A stretch of DNA of 42,981 nucleotides from Acidobacteriota bacterium (GTDB taxonomy: Bacteria; Acidobacteriota; Terriglobia; Acidiferrales; UBA7541). The stretch covers positions 1-42,981 of the forward strand of contig JAFDVY010000020.1 of assembly GCA_018268785.1 (NCBI GenBank), given 5' to 3'. The notes under the pieces were generated by a model, which searched no databases, was not told the origin of the DNA, and saw nothing but the letters and a program-made list of their open reading frames with translations. The stretch's first letter is position 1. Every line of letters begins with the position of its first letter. This document shows, one piece after another, positions 8,744 to 16,617 of the stretch. The position numbers were made by a program, and so were the translations under genes.

Positions 8744-9757
8744 CTACTCGTGGCCCATGTAGTAGTTTTTGCGGTGGCGAACTTTGTAGTCGCCGAGGAC
8801 GCTGACTTCGATGTTGCGAAGAGAGTCTGCTGGGCCGCGCGGGTTGGGATAGTAGGCGAGGCGATACTGCGTCCGGAGTTCGCGGTCAATCTGATCGAAG
8901 ACGATTCCGAGATTGGCGACACTATCCGGAAAGAATATGGCGCCGCCGGTGGTTTCCGTGATGGTTTGCAGCGCGTGCTCGCCGGCAGTATTACGGCCGT
9001 TTTCGCTCTTCATGGTGCGAATCAAAATCGTGTAAAGAAGAGTGTCGGAGCGGACGGCGGCCTTGCGAGCGGCCTCGAAATCGGAATGACTGGTGGTTTC
9101 GCCGCCGTCCGTGACAAGAATGATGACGTGGCGGCGTTCGCCCTTCTGGGCGGCGAGGCTCTTTGAGCCCAGAACTATGGCGTCATAAATGGAAGTGCCT
9201 GCGCCCTGCGGAATTTTGCGAACGGCATCCTGGAGTGCGGGGATCTTGTCCGAAAAATCGGCCACACGTGTGACGTTTTCGTCGAAACCGTAGACAGCAA
9301 GGCGGTCACCGGGGCGAACAACCTGCTGGATGAAGTGGGCCGCGGCAGCGCGCTCAGTTGGCATCTGGATTTGCGCACTGAGGCTGGCGTCAATCATAAG
9401 GGCGAGATCGAGCGGCTGTTTGGTTTCAGTCTCGAAAATTTCAATTTTCTGCGGATTGCCTTCTTCTGAAATTTGAAACGCTTCGACGGGAAGATCGGCG
9501 GCGGGCCGGTTGTTTTCATCGAGGACGCTGACGAGAACGTTGACGAGATTCACTTTGACCTTGATCGTCGTGCGATCTTGTACCGGGTCATCATTCGCTG
9601 AGGCGGTGCCGGTGGACTGCGGCGATTTTTCGCCAGCGGGCTTGTTCTTTTGCGCCCAAGGAGGGCGGTTTGGGTTTTCCTGTGGCGCACCAGCCAAAGG
9701 AAGTGTGGCGGCAAGAAGTGATAGGGCCAGCGAGGCGCGCAAGGGTGTGGGCGTCAT
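8744..9757 (-). CDS. Secreted VWA-domain protein, acidobacterial VWFA-related type
   Basis: A 337-residue protein with an N-terminal signal peptide (MTPTPLRASLALSLLAATLPLAGA) followed by a Pro/Lys-rich linker, a strand-rich segment (TIKVKVNLVNVLVSVLDENNRPA) and a von Willebrand A domain. The MIDAS motif is DASLS (about residues 121-125) and LVTDGGETT follows. This build, with VxVxLVNVxVSVxDxNxR before the VWA domain, is the hallmark of the VWFA-related family expanded in Acidobacteriota. Its function is unknown; extracellular or periplasmic protein binding is inferred. It starts seven bases after moaE stops, so it is probably cotranscribed with moaD-moaE, an unexpected partnership. Confidence 0.88.
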   Translation of the reverse strand: MTPTPLRASLALSLLAATLPLAGAPQENPNRPPWAQKNKPAGEKSPQSTGTASANDDPVQDRTTIKVKVNLVNVLVSVLDENNRPAADLPVEAFQISEEGNPQKIEIFETETKQPLDLALMIDASLSAQIQMPTERAAAAHFIQQVVRPGDRLAVYGFDENVTRVADFSDKIPALQDAVRKIPQGAGTSIYDAIVLGSKSLAAQKGERRHVIILVTDGGETTSHSDFEAARKAAVRSDTLLYTILIRTMKSENGRNTAGEHALQTITETTGGAIFFPDSVANLGIVFDQIDRELRTQYRLAYYPNPRGPADSLRNIEVSVLGDYKVRHRKNYYMGHE

Positions 9758-9764
9758 TGAAAGA

Positions 9765-10241
9765 TTAAGATGCCGGTTTCACGGCGGGAGTGGCCGCTGG
9801 AACGGGAGGCAATTCGCCGTCAGCCCAGACGGCGCCGTCTTCGAAGAACTCCTTTTTCCAAATGGGGACGGTTTTCTTGAGAGTGTCGATGGCGTGGCGG
9901 CAGGCTTCGAAAGCGGCTTTGCGGTGCGGCGCGCTTACTGCGATGAAGACACTGGTTTCGCCGATTTCGAGGCGTCCAAGTCGATGCGCGATGGCGACGG
10001 AATCAATGGCAAAGAGCGTGTGAAGCGAAGCCGCGATTTCACGCATTTTTTCGAGGGCCATGGATTCGTAGGCTTCGTATTCGAGATAGAAGGTTGCGCG
10101 GCCGTGGGAGTGATTGCGGACGCAGCCGTCGAAGGTAACTACAGCGCCGTCGTGCGCTTGACGAACATGGCGGATGAGCGCGTCGGGGGCGATGGGGTCG
10201 CGGCCGAGCGTGATGAGATCGTCGTGGGCAGAGAGAGACAT
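9765..10241 (-). CDS. moaE: Molybdopterin synthase catalytic subunit MoaE
   Basis: The large subunit of molybdopterin synthase, which uses the thiocarboxylated tail of MoaD to convert precursor Z (cPMP) into molybdopterin. Length is 158 residues, normal for the family. Diagnostic segments are GAVVTFDGCVRNHSHGR, LEYEAYESMA, IAHRLGRLEIGE and the catalytic Lys-rich KKTVPIWKKEFFEDG. Its ATG overlaps the moaD stop by one base (TAATG), implying coupled translation and stoichiometric production. A Pro/Ala-rich C-terminal tail follows the core. Other molybdenum cofactor genes are not in the window. Confidence 0.96.
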   Translation of the reverse strand: MSLSAHDDLITLGRDPIAPDALIRHVRQAHDGAVVTFDGCVRNHSHGRATFYLEYEAYESMALEKMREIAASLHTLFAIDSVAIAHRLGRLEIGETSVFIAVSAPHRKAAFEACRHAIDTLKKTVPIWKKEFFEDGAVWADGELPPVPAATPAVKPAS

Positions 10242-10486
10242 TAGCCACCGCTCACGGGTGGCAGGAAAGCGATTTCGTCGCCGGGTTCGAGGACTGTGCT
10301 CCAGGGTGCGAATTCCTGATTGCGCGAGGCGACGACGGAGGAGCGGTAGGAGGCAAGAGCAGGCGTTTCGTTGCTGAAGCGATCAAACAGATCGGCGATG
10401 GTCGCGCCCGAGCGGAGTTCGACCGACTGCTCGGCGGCGCCGGTGAGTTCCTTGAGTTTGCCGAAAAATAAGACACGGGTTTGCAT
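10241..10486 (-). CDS. moaD: Molybdopterin synthase sulfur carrier MoaD
   Basis: An 81-residue ubiquitin-fold sulfur carrier ending in the required Gly-Gly (FLPPVSGG), the residue that is adenylated and thiocarboxylated. The N-terminal VLFFGKLKELTGAAEQS and the DEIAFLPPVSGG end are typical of MoaD. It is the first gene of the moaD-moaE pair and overlaps moaE by one base. The ATG at 10486 lacks a strong ribosome site. Confidence 0.94.
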   Translation of the reverse strand: MQTRVLFFGKLKELTGAAEQSVELRSGATIADLFDRFSNETPALASYRSSVVASRNQEFAPWSTVLEPGDEIAFLPPVSGG

Positions 10487-10581
10487 GGTTCGAGGTTGCT
10501 GAGTCCATTCTAACGCGAAGAGCGCGGGAAAGGTTGAGGTCGAGCTTGACCGGTACGGTTGCGGGCCGTAGCGTCTAAGTC

Positions 10582-11520
10582 ATGAAAATTCTGGTGACAG
10601 GTTCGACGGGATTGGTGGGGAGGGCGCTGGTGCGGGCGCTGGTGAAGGAAGGCCATTCGGTTTGCCGGCTTGTGCGGCCCGAGACTAATGCGAATGACAA
10701 CGCGGGCGGGTTCAACGTGGCGTGGAATCCGGCGACGGGCGAGCTGGGCGGGGCGGCGGTTGGGCCGGATGCGGTGGTGAATCTGGCGGGAGCGCCTATT
10801 GGGGATGGGCGATGGACTGCGAAGCGTAAAGAGGAACTGCGCGAGAGCCGCGTTGGTACGACACGGGCGTTGATTCAAGCGATTGAGAAAATGAATGTGA
10901 AACCGAGCGTGTTCATTTCGGCTTCGGCGATCGGGTATTACGGGAATCGTGGCGATGAGGAGTTGAGCGAGGAGAGCGCGGCGGGCGATGGGTTTCTGGC
11001 TGAGATTGCGCGCGAGTGGGAAGCGGAGGCGTTGAAGGCGGAAACCTGGCGAACTCGGGTTGTGCTGGCGCGATTGGGAATTGTTTTGGCGAAACAAGGT
11101 GGCGCGCTAGCGAAGATGCTGACGCCGTTTCGAATGGGATTGGGCGGGAGATTGGGGAGCGGGAAGCAGTGGATGTCGTGGGTGGCGCTCGAAGACGTGG
11201 TGGGAATCTTGAAATTGTGCCTGGAGCGAACACCGATTCAAGGAGCGGTGGATTTTGCCCCGATTTCCGGGCCGGTGAACGTGGTGTCGCCGCAGCCGGT
11301 GACGAACGCGGAGTTTACGAAAATGCTGGCGAGTGCGGTGCACAGGCCTGCGATTTTTCCTGTGCCGCCGATTGCGTTGCGATTGGCGCTAGGACGGGAA
11401 ATGGCAGACGCGCTGCTCATGGCTAGCCAGCGCGTCGTGCCGGGAAAGTTAAAGGCTCTTGGATACGCTTTTCGCTATTCGAGCTTGGATTCCGCGCTCA
11501 ATTTTCTTCTGCGAGAATGA
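10582..11520 (+). CDS. TIGR01777-type NAD(P)-binding epimerase
   Basis: A 312-residue extended-SDR protein of the YfcH/SulA-like group. The N-terminal cofactor motif is VTGSTGLVGRALV, followed by the family markers VNLAGAPIGDGRWTAKRKEELRESRVGTTRAL, FISASAIGYYGNRGDE and LARLGIVLAKQGGALAKMLTPFRMGLGGRLGSG (shown in part). The C-terminal part (LALGREMADALLMASQRVVPGKL) matches the DUF1731-like tail. Biochemical function is not established for the family; nucleotide-sugar or isoprenoid chemistry and cell-division effects have been proposed. It stands alone between two minus-strand units. Confidence 0.9.
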   Translation: MKILVTGSTGLVGRALVRALVKEGHSVCRLVRPETNANDNAGGFNVAWNPATGELGGAAVGPDAVVNLAGAPIGDGRWTAKRKEELRESRVGTTRALIQAIEKMNVKPSVFISASAIGYYGNRGDEELSEESAAGDGFLAEIAREWEAEALKAETWRTRVVLARLGIVLAKQGGALAKMLTPFRMGLGGRLGSGKQWMSWVALEDVVGILKLCLERTPIQGAVDFAPISGPVNVVSPQPVTNAEFTKMLASAVHRPAIFPVPPIALRLALGREMADALLMASQRVVPGKLKALGYAFRYSSLDSALNFLLRE

Positions 11521-11529
11521 GTGTGCGTC

Positions 11530-12111
11530 TTATTTAATGACGTTGACCGTTATCTCCACCTTTAGGATACGACCAGTAAGAGGGTCTGTGGCCACCGTAG
11601 ACTGCATGGTCTGGCCATCGCGCATGACAAGATTCACTTGGGAGCGGAAGGAGAGAATGACGGGAGTTTCGCCGCTGAGCCGTGCACCCTCATAGGCAGA
11701 ACCCTTTTGATCGGAGTTTGGACCATAGATCGTCGAACGCTCCACATTGAGCTGCAAAGAGAATCTACCGTCGTCGTTTCTGGTGGCGAAGCCGTCCAGA
11801 TTTGTGCCGACATCTAGGTAAGTATATTGCCGATTGTCTCCGCCAGTGCCAGTAACAATGGGGACGCGCAAACCCATGCGGAGGGCAGCTCGCGGGCCTT
11901 TCTCGTCTGCATTGACAAGCAGCGTGTAGGGCAGGTTACTGATTTTCTTTTCGCCCTCGAACTCTATAAACAGAACTTGAACGCGGAGCGGCGTCACTTC
12001 CTTTTCGCGATGCTGCGTAGTCTCATGTTTGGGTTCGTCTTGAGCCTGAACGATAGGGACCAAAAGAAATGCAAGCGAGCTCAAAATTAGTAAATGCTTT
12101 CTTTTCGTCAT
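11530..12111 (-). CDS. Secreted hypothetical protein downstream of sigma/anti-sigma pair
   Basis: A 193-residue protein with a clear signal peptide (KRKHLLILSSLAFLLVPIVQAQ). The mature part is beta-strand-rich (VQVLFIEFEGEKKI, YTYLDVGTNLDGFA, FSLQLNVERSTIY, VILSFRSQVNLVMRDGQTM) and ends with EITVNVIK. I do not recognise a named family. The alternating pattern and a final DPLTGRILKVEITVNV segment resemble small exported beta-sandwich proteins of Acidobacteriota. AGGAG lies nine bases before the ATG at 12111. It follows the anti-sigma gene on the same strand by 50 bases and may belong to the same regulon. Confidence 0.7.
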   Translation of the reverse strand: MTKRKHLLILSSLAFLLVPIVQAQDEPKHETTQHREKEVTPLRVQVLFIEFEGEKKISNLPYTLLVNADEKGPRAALRMGLRVPIVTGTGGDNRQYTYLDVGTNLDGFATRNDDGRFSLQLNVERSTIYGPNSDQKGSAYEGARLSGETPVILSFRSQVNLVMRDGQTMQSTVATDPLTGRILKVEITVNVIK

Positions 12112-12161
12112 ACGTCGTTTCTCCTAAATTAATCGTCAAAGTGCCCGCACCCGCTATGAGC

Positions 12162-12839
12162 TTAATCACCCGTGCTGCTGACCGGCGCGAGCGGCTCAAT
12201 TTTGATTGGCTTCATGGCTAGAGCTTCCAAAACAGCTTCTTTGCTTCCCTTCTTAGCCAAGAGTTCATCGCGGAATTGCTCGTTGCGCATGGCCTGAACG
12301 AAGCGTTCCGTCGTTTCGCGCTGACCAGGAGCCAATAAAACCTCTGGGAGGTTCGCGGTCATTGCAACTGGGGCAGTATGGGGATGAATAGCAGATGTCT
12401 TCCGAGAAGGAACCCGTTCAACAGACTCCGCATGAGGCGGAAACGAATGGCCAGATCGTGATACGGAAACCTGCGTAGAAGCCTGATCGTTTACATTTTC
12501 AGTTGAGTTTTGGAACTTACGATCTTTGAGATTGAGGGTAATGAAAAGCACCAGGGCTGCAGCGATTAAGGCTCCTGTAGATGTCCATTTTGAAAGATTC
12601 GATTCTGAGACCGGCATATTGTTCAGCGCGACGTGGATGCGGGGGATGAGAGTGGCGGGGATTTCGGGATTGGCGACGGTATGAAGGCTCGAGTCGATGG
12701 CGGTGAAGAGGGATTGTTCTTCGGCGAAAGCGGTGCGGCAGGATTCGCACGTGAAGAGGTGCTGTTGCAGCGCGGGCGTGAGTTCCCTTTCCGCCGCGGC
12801 TGCTTGCGTTAGCGATTTGTTGTAAGCGTCACAAAACAT
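12162..12839 (-). CDS. Anti-sigma factor with zinc-finger and membrane segment
   Basis: A 225-residue membrane anti-sigma factor, the partner of the ECF sigma gene it overlaps. The N-terminal ZAS domain shows Cys at residue 3 and the HLFTCESCRTAF motif (H-x3-C-x2-C). A single membrane helix follows at about residues 96-114 (STGALIAAALVLFITLNL). The periplasmic part is polar. The start at 12839 is chosen because GGAGAA precedes it at seven bases; the frame stays open for 86 more codons inside the sigma gene, but that part has no family character. The 31-base overlap with the sigma gene suggests translational coupling. Confidence 0.87.
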   Translation of the reverse strand: MFCDAYNKSLTQAAAAERELTPALQQHLFTCESCRTAFAEEQSLFTAIDSSLHTVANPEIPATLIPRIHVALNNMPVSESNLSKWTSTGALIAAALVLFITLNLKDRKFQNSTENVNDQASTQVSVSRSGHSFPPHAESVERVPSRKTSAIHPHTAPVAMTANLPEVLLAPGQRETTERFVQAMRNEQFRDELLAKKGSKEAVLEALAMKPIKIEPLAPVSSTGD

Positions 12840-13405
12840 CTGAGTTTCTCCGCAAGCTGTTTTCGTGCAAAGAAGATTCGCGACTTTACGGTACCGACCG
12901 GAACGGAAAGCAATACTGCTATCTCTTCGAGCGAGTGGCCTTCCATCGCGGACAGCAGAAGCGCGAGACGCAATTTTTCCGGCAACTCCTCCATGGCGCG
13001 TTCGAGGTGCTGTTGAAATTCTCGCGAGGCTTGTGAATTTGCCGGACGCGAGCGCTCCTGTTCGCGCATCCATTCGGCTTCGCGCAATTCGCGGCACTTC
13101 GAAGAACGGAGCCGATCGAGGGCGAGCCGAAAACTGATGCGAACCAGCCAGGCGCGGAAGCGATTGCGATCGCGAAGGCGCGCAAATTTGCGAAACGCGC
13201 GGATGAGCGATTCCTGCGCGACGTCTTCCGCGTCGGCGTCATTTTTAAGGACGCCACGAGCCACGCGGAAAGCCAGGCCGCTGGAGTCAGCGAGACGCTC
13301 TTCAAATTCGCTGCGAATCGCGGCGTGCTCCGCTTCCCGCGTCCATTCCGTCTTCCCTAACTTGGGGGCCGTGCTTCCCGGCTCGATCAGGATCAGCTCC
13401 TGCAT
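12809..13405 (-). CDS. ECF-family RNA polymerase sigma factor
   Basis: A 198-residue group 4 sigma factor. Region 2 is visible as VARGVLKNDADAEDVAQESLIRAFRKF with FRAWLVRISFRLALDRLR. Region 4 is ELPEKLRLALLLSAMEGHSLEEIAVLLSVPVGTVKSRIFFARKQL (shown from its parts: the HTH is EEIAVLLSVPVGTVKSR). A roughly 40-residue N-terminal extension precedes region 2. The ATG at 13405 has AAGGCAAGGA just upstream. The anti-sigma gene overlaps its 3' end. The divergent secreted-protein operon is the natural candidate target, but no shared promoter motif was confirmed by eye. Confidence 0.93.
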   Translation of the reverse strand: MQELILIEPGSTAPKLGKTEWTREAEHAAIRSEFEERLADSSGLAFRVARGVLKNDADAEDVAQESLIRAFRKFARLRDRNRFRAWLVRISFRLALDRLRSSKCRELREAEWMREQERSRPANSQASREFQQHLERAMEELPEKLRLALLLSAMEGHSLEEIAVLLSVPVGTVKSRIFFARKQLAEKLRCFVTLTTNR

Positions 13406-13739
13406 TCCTTGCCTTCTGCGGTGCGTGCGAGGTTTCGCGGACCGCGTACATTTGCCAGACGCCGTGGTGTGGCGTGAGGTTCAAAGAGGAAGTAATGAGG
13501 TAAGGAAGAAAGGAAGTAAAGAGAAATCGCTAAGTGCCGGATTGAGACTGGGTGAACTGCATTTGGTTCCGATTTGGAACTATCGAGGGAGAGGAGGAGC
13601 AGCGATTTCGCAGCTGGACAGGTCCAGACGACAAACCGACATCCATGTAACTACATATAAATACACATCTTACAGAGTTTTTAACGGTCAACCAAGCACG
13701 CCGTGAACGCATGGCCATTCGCCTGCTTTTCGCCCGTGT
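13406..13739. other. Divergent regulatory region, sigma factor versus Ig-repeat operon
   Basis: No gene is supported in these 334 bases. The stretch 13645-13685 is markedly AT-rich (ACATATAAATACACATC) against its GC-rich surroundings and is the likely promoter zone of the plus-strand operon. Confidence 0.5.
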
Positions 13740-16049
13740 GTGCGACCCTTTCGGCAAATCCGTGTGAGGCTCTCCTTTTGCCTGGGGGTCGCGCTTCCAA
13801 TAGCGGGAGGCTTCAGCTTCGAGGGCTGCGGAGGGGGAGGCGCAAGCTCGGGTCCGCCACCGCCACCACCTCCCTCCATTTCCGTAACGGTTGCACCGGG
13901 CGCGAGTACGGTGCTGCTGGGAAACACGCAGACGTTCACTGCGGAGGTGAAGAACACGACGAATGGAGGTGTGAACTGGAGCGTGAACGGAATTTCCGGT
14001 GGGAATGGCGCGGTGGGGACAATTTCCAGCGCGGGGATTTACAAAGCTCCTGCGGACCTGCCCGCGAATGTTACGGTGCAAATTGCGGCGACGAGCGTGG
14101 CGGACTCGACAAAGTCCGGCTTGGCGCAAGTTACCCTGACCAGCGACATTTCGATTGCGGTAACTCCGGGTTCCGCCAATGTGGAACTTGGGTCAGCCCA
14201 GAAGCTACAAGCGTTGCTGACGAGCAGCAGCCAGCCTGACACGACAATATTGTGGAGCCTGAGCGGCGGGTCGTGTCCAAGTTCCTGCGGAAGCGTGGAT
14301 GCGAACGGAAATTATACGGCCCCGCAAATCCTTCCTCTGGCGAGTTCGGTAGTGGTGAAAGCACAGAGTGCGGCGGACTCATCAAAATTTGCGACGGCAT
14401 CGCTCAACATCACGAGCAGCTTTTCGCTGCAGATCACTGCCCCAGCTAGCACGGGGACGAGCAGCACCGTGGGCGTGATCGCGACACTGACTCCAATTCC
14501 CAACTCAAGTCCGAGTCAGACACTGACTTGGAGCCTTTCCGGAAATGGATGCAGCGGAAATTCCTGCGGAACGATCGTACAGGCGTCGACGCAATTTGAC
14601 GCCAATAACGTGGAAGTGTCTTCCGCAAGCTATGTCGCTCCTGCGAATGCACCGAGCCCGAATGCGGTGACGATTACCGTTACACCGGTTGCGGACCCGG
14701 CCAAAAAAGTACATACGACCATCACGATTCAGCAGGGTGCCAACGTGAGTGTCACGCCGGGCGCCGCGACGCTTGCGGTAGTTCACCGAGTGAGGCTGTC
14801 TGCGAAGGTAACTGGCACACAAGACGCAAACTTGAATTGGACCGTGAACGGAATCACGGGAGGGAACGCGGCGGTTGGGCGGATTTGTGCGGTTGGTTCC
14901 AACCCATGCCAGCCATTTGCGAGCGGAAACGCAACGCAGGTGGATTACCTCGCGCCAGGCGCGATTCCTTCGCCGAATCCGGCGACTGTGTTAGCAACGA
15001 GTGCGGAAAATCCTGCGATACAAGGTTCGGCACAAATCACCGTGATCAATCACGTGCTGGTCAGCGTGCTGCCCGCGAATGTGACGCTCGCTCCCCTTTC
15101 CGTACAGGGATTTACAGCGAATGTACTGGGGACAAGCAATCAGGCTGTGGCATGGCAGTTGCAAGGTTCTGGATGCGTTTCGGCTGGCGCGTGCGGCGTA
15201 GTGAATTCTGCGGGCACTTACGCGGCGCCGCCGGCTGCGCCAAGTCCAGATGCGATCCAGTTGGTGGCCATCAGCGCAGACGACACTTCGCAATCTGGCT
15301 TCGCAAACATAACGATTTCCACCGGCGCAAATATTCTGGCGCTGCATCCCGCGAGCGTCTATGCGGGAGAAGCAAACGGCTTTACGTTGCGCGTGGATGG
15401 CAGCGGCTTCGTGCCGAGCGCAAATGGAATCGGCTCGAGGTTGTTGATTGGCGGAACAGCGCGGACGACAACGTGCAGTTCGGCAAACGAATGTACGGCT
15501 CCGATCACCTCGTTAGACACACAGGCTGTTGGGAATCTCTCTGTTCAAATTCAAAATCCGGATGGAACGAAATCGAACGGAGTTTCTCTGGTCGTTGCGG
15601 CCCTGGATGGATCGAGCGACGAGATTTCGTTGACAACAAGCGCGCCAGTTGCCACGGGCAAGGACATTGTCGTTGTGGAACCAACTACGGCAGGAGTTTC
15701 ACAGCCCAGCAGCGATGTGGATCTGAACATCGCTGCGCTCGGCTCGTTCAGCACAATCAACAATTCGTGCACCCTTGCAGGGAATCCCGTGCCTCTGGCG
15801 CGGCCGGCGAGCGGAGTTTCCACCGCGGAGATTTGTGTGTTTTCTCAAAGCGGGCTGGACATGGGCATGACGTACATAATTTCGGGGCCGGGAGATGTCT
15901 CAGTGATTGCGAAGCAGCCGGCGGGACTAGGGATCATTCACTTGACCCTGCAGGTGCAATCCGCTGCGGGGCTCGGCGATCGAACGCTTTTCATTCAGAA
16001 CACAAATCTGGACATGACAGCCGCCAGCGGCGTTCTTGAGGTGCAATGA
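13740..16049 (+). CDS. Large secreted Ig-like-repeat protein
   Basis: A 769-residue exported protein. The N-terminus has a positive and then hydrophobic segment (VRLSFCLGVALPIAGG) followed by GCGGGG and a run of Pro; the Cys could be lipidated, but FEGC is a poor lipobox. Then come five tandem Ig-like (BIG-type) repeats of about 90 residues, each with a W-x-[LV]-[NS]-G core (NWSVNGISGG, LWSLSGGS, TWSLSGNG, NWTVNGITGG, AWQLQGSG) and a later Y-[KTV]-AP motif. An IPT/TIG-like domain follows (LHPASVYAGEANGFTLRVDGSGF), then a unique C-terminal domain. GTG at 13740 is the only reasonable start after the in-frame stop at 13704. It is first of a three-gene operon; adhesion or surface display is inferred. 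Confidence 0.8.
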   Translation: MRPFRQIRVRLSFCLGVALPIAGGFSFEGCGGGGASSGPPPPPPPSISVTVAPGASTVLLGNTQTFTAEVKNTTNGGVNWSVNGISGGNGAVGTISSAGIYKAPADLPANVTVQIAATSVADSTKSGLAQVTLTSDISIAVTPGSANVELGSAQKLQALLTSSSQPDTTILWSLSGGSCPSSCGSVDANGNYTAPQILPLASSVVVKAQSAADSSKFATASLNITSSFSLQITAPASTGTSSTVGVIATLTPIPNSSPSQTLTWSLSGNGCSGNSCGTIVQASTQFDANNVEVSSASYVAPANAPSPNAVTITVTPVADPAKKVHTTITIQQGANVSVTPGAATLAVVHRVRLSAKVTGTQDANLNWTVNGITGGNAAVGRICAVGSNPCQPFASGNATQVDYLAPGAIPSPNPATVLATSAENPAIQGSAQITVINHVLVSVLPANVTLAPLSVQGFTANVLGTSNQAVAWQLQGSGCVSAGACGVVNSAGTYAAPPAAPSPDAIQLVAISADDTSQSGFANITISTGANILALHPASVYAGEANGFTLRVDGSGFVPSANGIGSRLLIGGTARTTTCSSANECTAPITSLDTQAVGNLSVQIQNPDGTKSNGVSLVVAALDGSSDEISLTTSAPVATGKDIVVVEPTTAGVSQPSSDVDLNIAALGSFSTINNSCTLAGNPVPLARPASGVSTAEICVFSQSGLDMGMTYIISGPGDVSVIAKQPAGLGIIHLTLQVQSAAGLGDRTLFIQNTNLDMTAASGVLEVQ

Positions 16050-16050
16050 G

Positions 16051-16617
16051 ATGAGCTATGTGGCGCGCAGGAAAATGTTGTGGACGCTTTTTTTCATAGG
16101 ATTAACGGTGCTCGCCGCTGTGTCGCGGGCCACGACGCTTGCAAGGTTGAGCTTCGATGAACTGGCGACAAAAGCGAAGGCGATTGTGCGCGTGCGGTGC
16201 CTGACCGCCTCAAGCGTCTGGCGAAATGGCGAAATCTGGACTGAGACGGAGTTTGCGGTACTTGATCGCAGCAAGGGTGCGGCGCCGGGGATTTTGCGCA
16301 TTTCTCTTCCCGGTGGAAAAGTGGCGCATATTCAATCGCGCGTGGATGGAGTGCCGAATTTCCGGGAAGGCGAAGAAGCGTATTTGTTCCTATGGGATGC
16401 ACCGGGCAAAGAACCCTCCGTGCTCGGCTGGGCACAGGGAACATTTCGAATTTCCCGGGACCCAAACAACGGGCTGACCCGCGTGACGCAGGATTCGGCA
16501 GAAATGCCATTGTTTGATCCGGCGACAAGAAAGTTTCGGCACGGTGGAGTACGCAATGTGCCGCTGGCAGTCTTTCAATTGAAATTGAAGAGAGCGCTCG
16601 AAAGGGAAAACCAATGA
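16051..16617 (+). CDS. Small exported hypothetical protein in the Ig/protease operon
   Basis: A 188-residue protein with a signal peptide (RRKMLWTLFFIGLTVLAAVSRA). The mature part (LSFDELATKAKAIVRVRCLTASSV, EIWTETEFAVLDRSKG, FREGEEAYLFLWD, WAQGTFRIS) looks like a small beta-rich domain seen beside secreted acidobacterial proteases; no named family is recognised. The ATG at 16051 has GAGGTG at seven bases and comes one base after the stop of the Ig-repeat gene. Its stop overlaps the ATG of the matrixin gene (ATGA). Tight packing suggests the three products work as a set, perhaps with this one as chaperone or inhibitor of the protease, which is inference. Confidence 0.78.
   Translation: MSYVARRKMLWTLFFIGLTVLAAVSRATTLARLSFDELATKAKAIVRVRCLTASSVWRNGEIWTETEFAVLDRSKGAAPGILRISLPGGKVAHIQSRVDGVPNFREGEEAYLFLWDAPGKEPSVLGWAQGTFRISRDPNNGLTRVTQDSAEMPLFDPATRKFRHGGVRNVPLAVFQLKLKRALERENQ

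Noticed and set aside
12840..13097. An N-terminal extension of the anti-sigma frame by 86 codons
   Set aside because: It is Arg/Ala/Ser-rich and antisense-phase to nothing; it overlaps the sigma gene in another phase, while a ribosome site marks the start at 12839.
14837..16039. A 400-codon frame within the Ig-repeat gene in another phase
   Set aside because: Rich in Arg, Gly and Cys without domains; the main frame shows five clear repeats.
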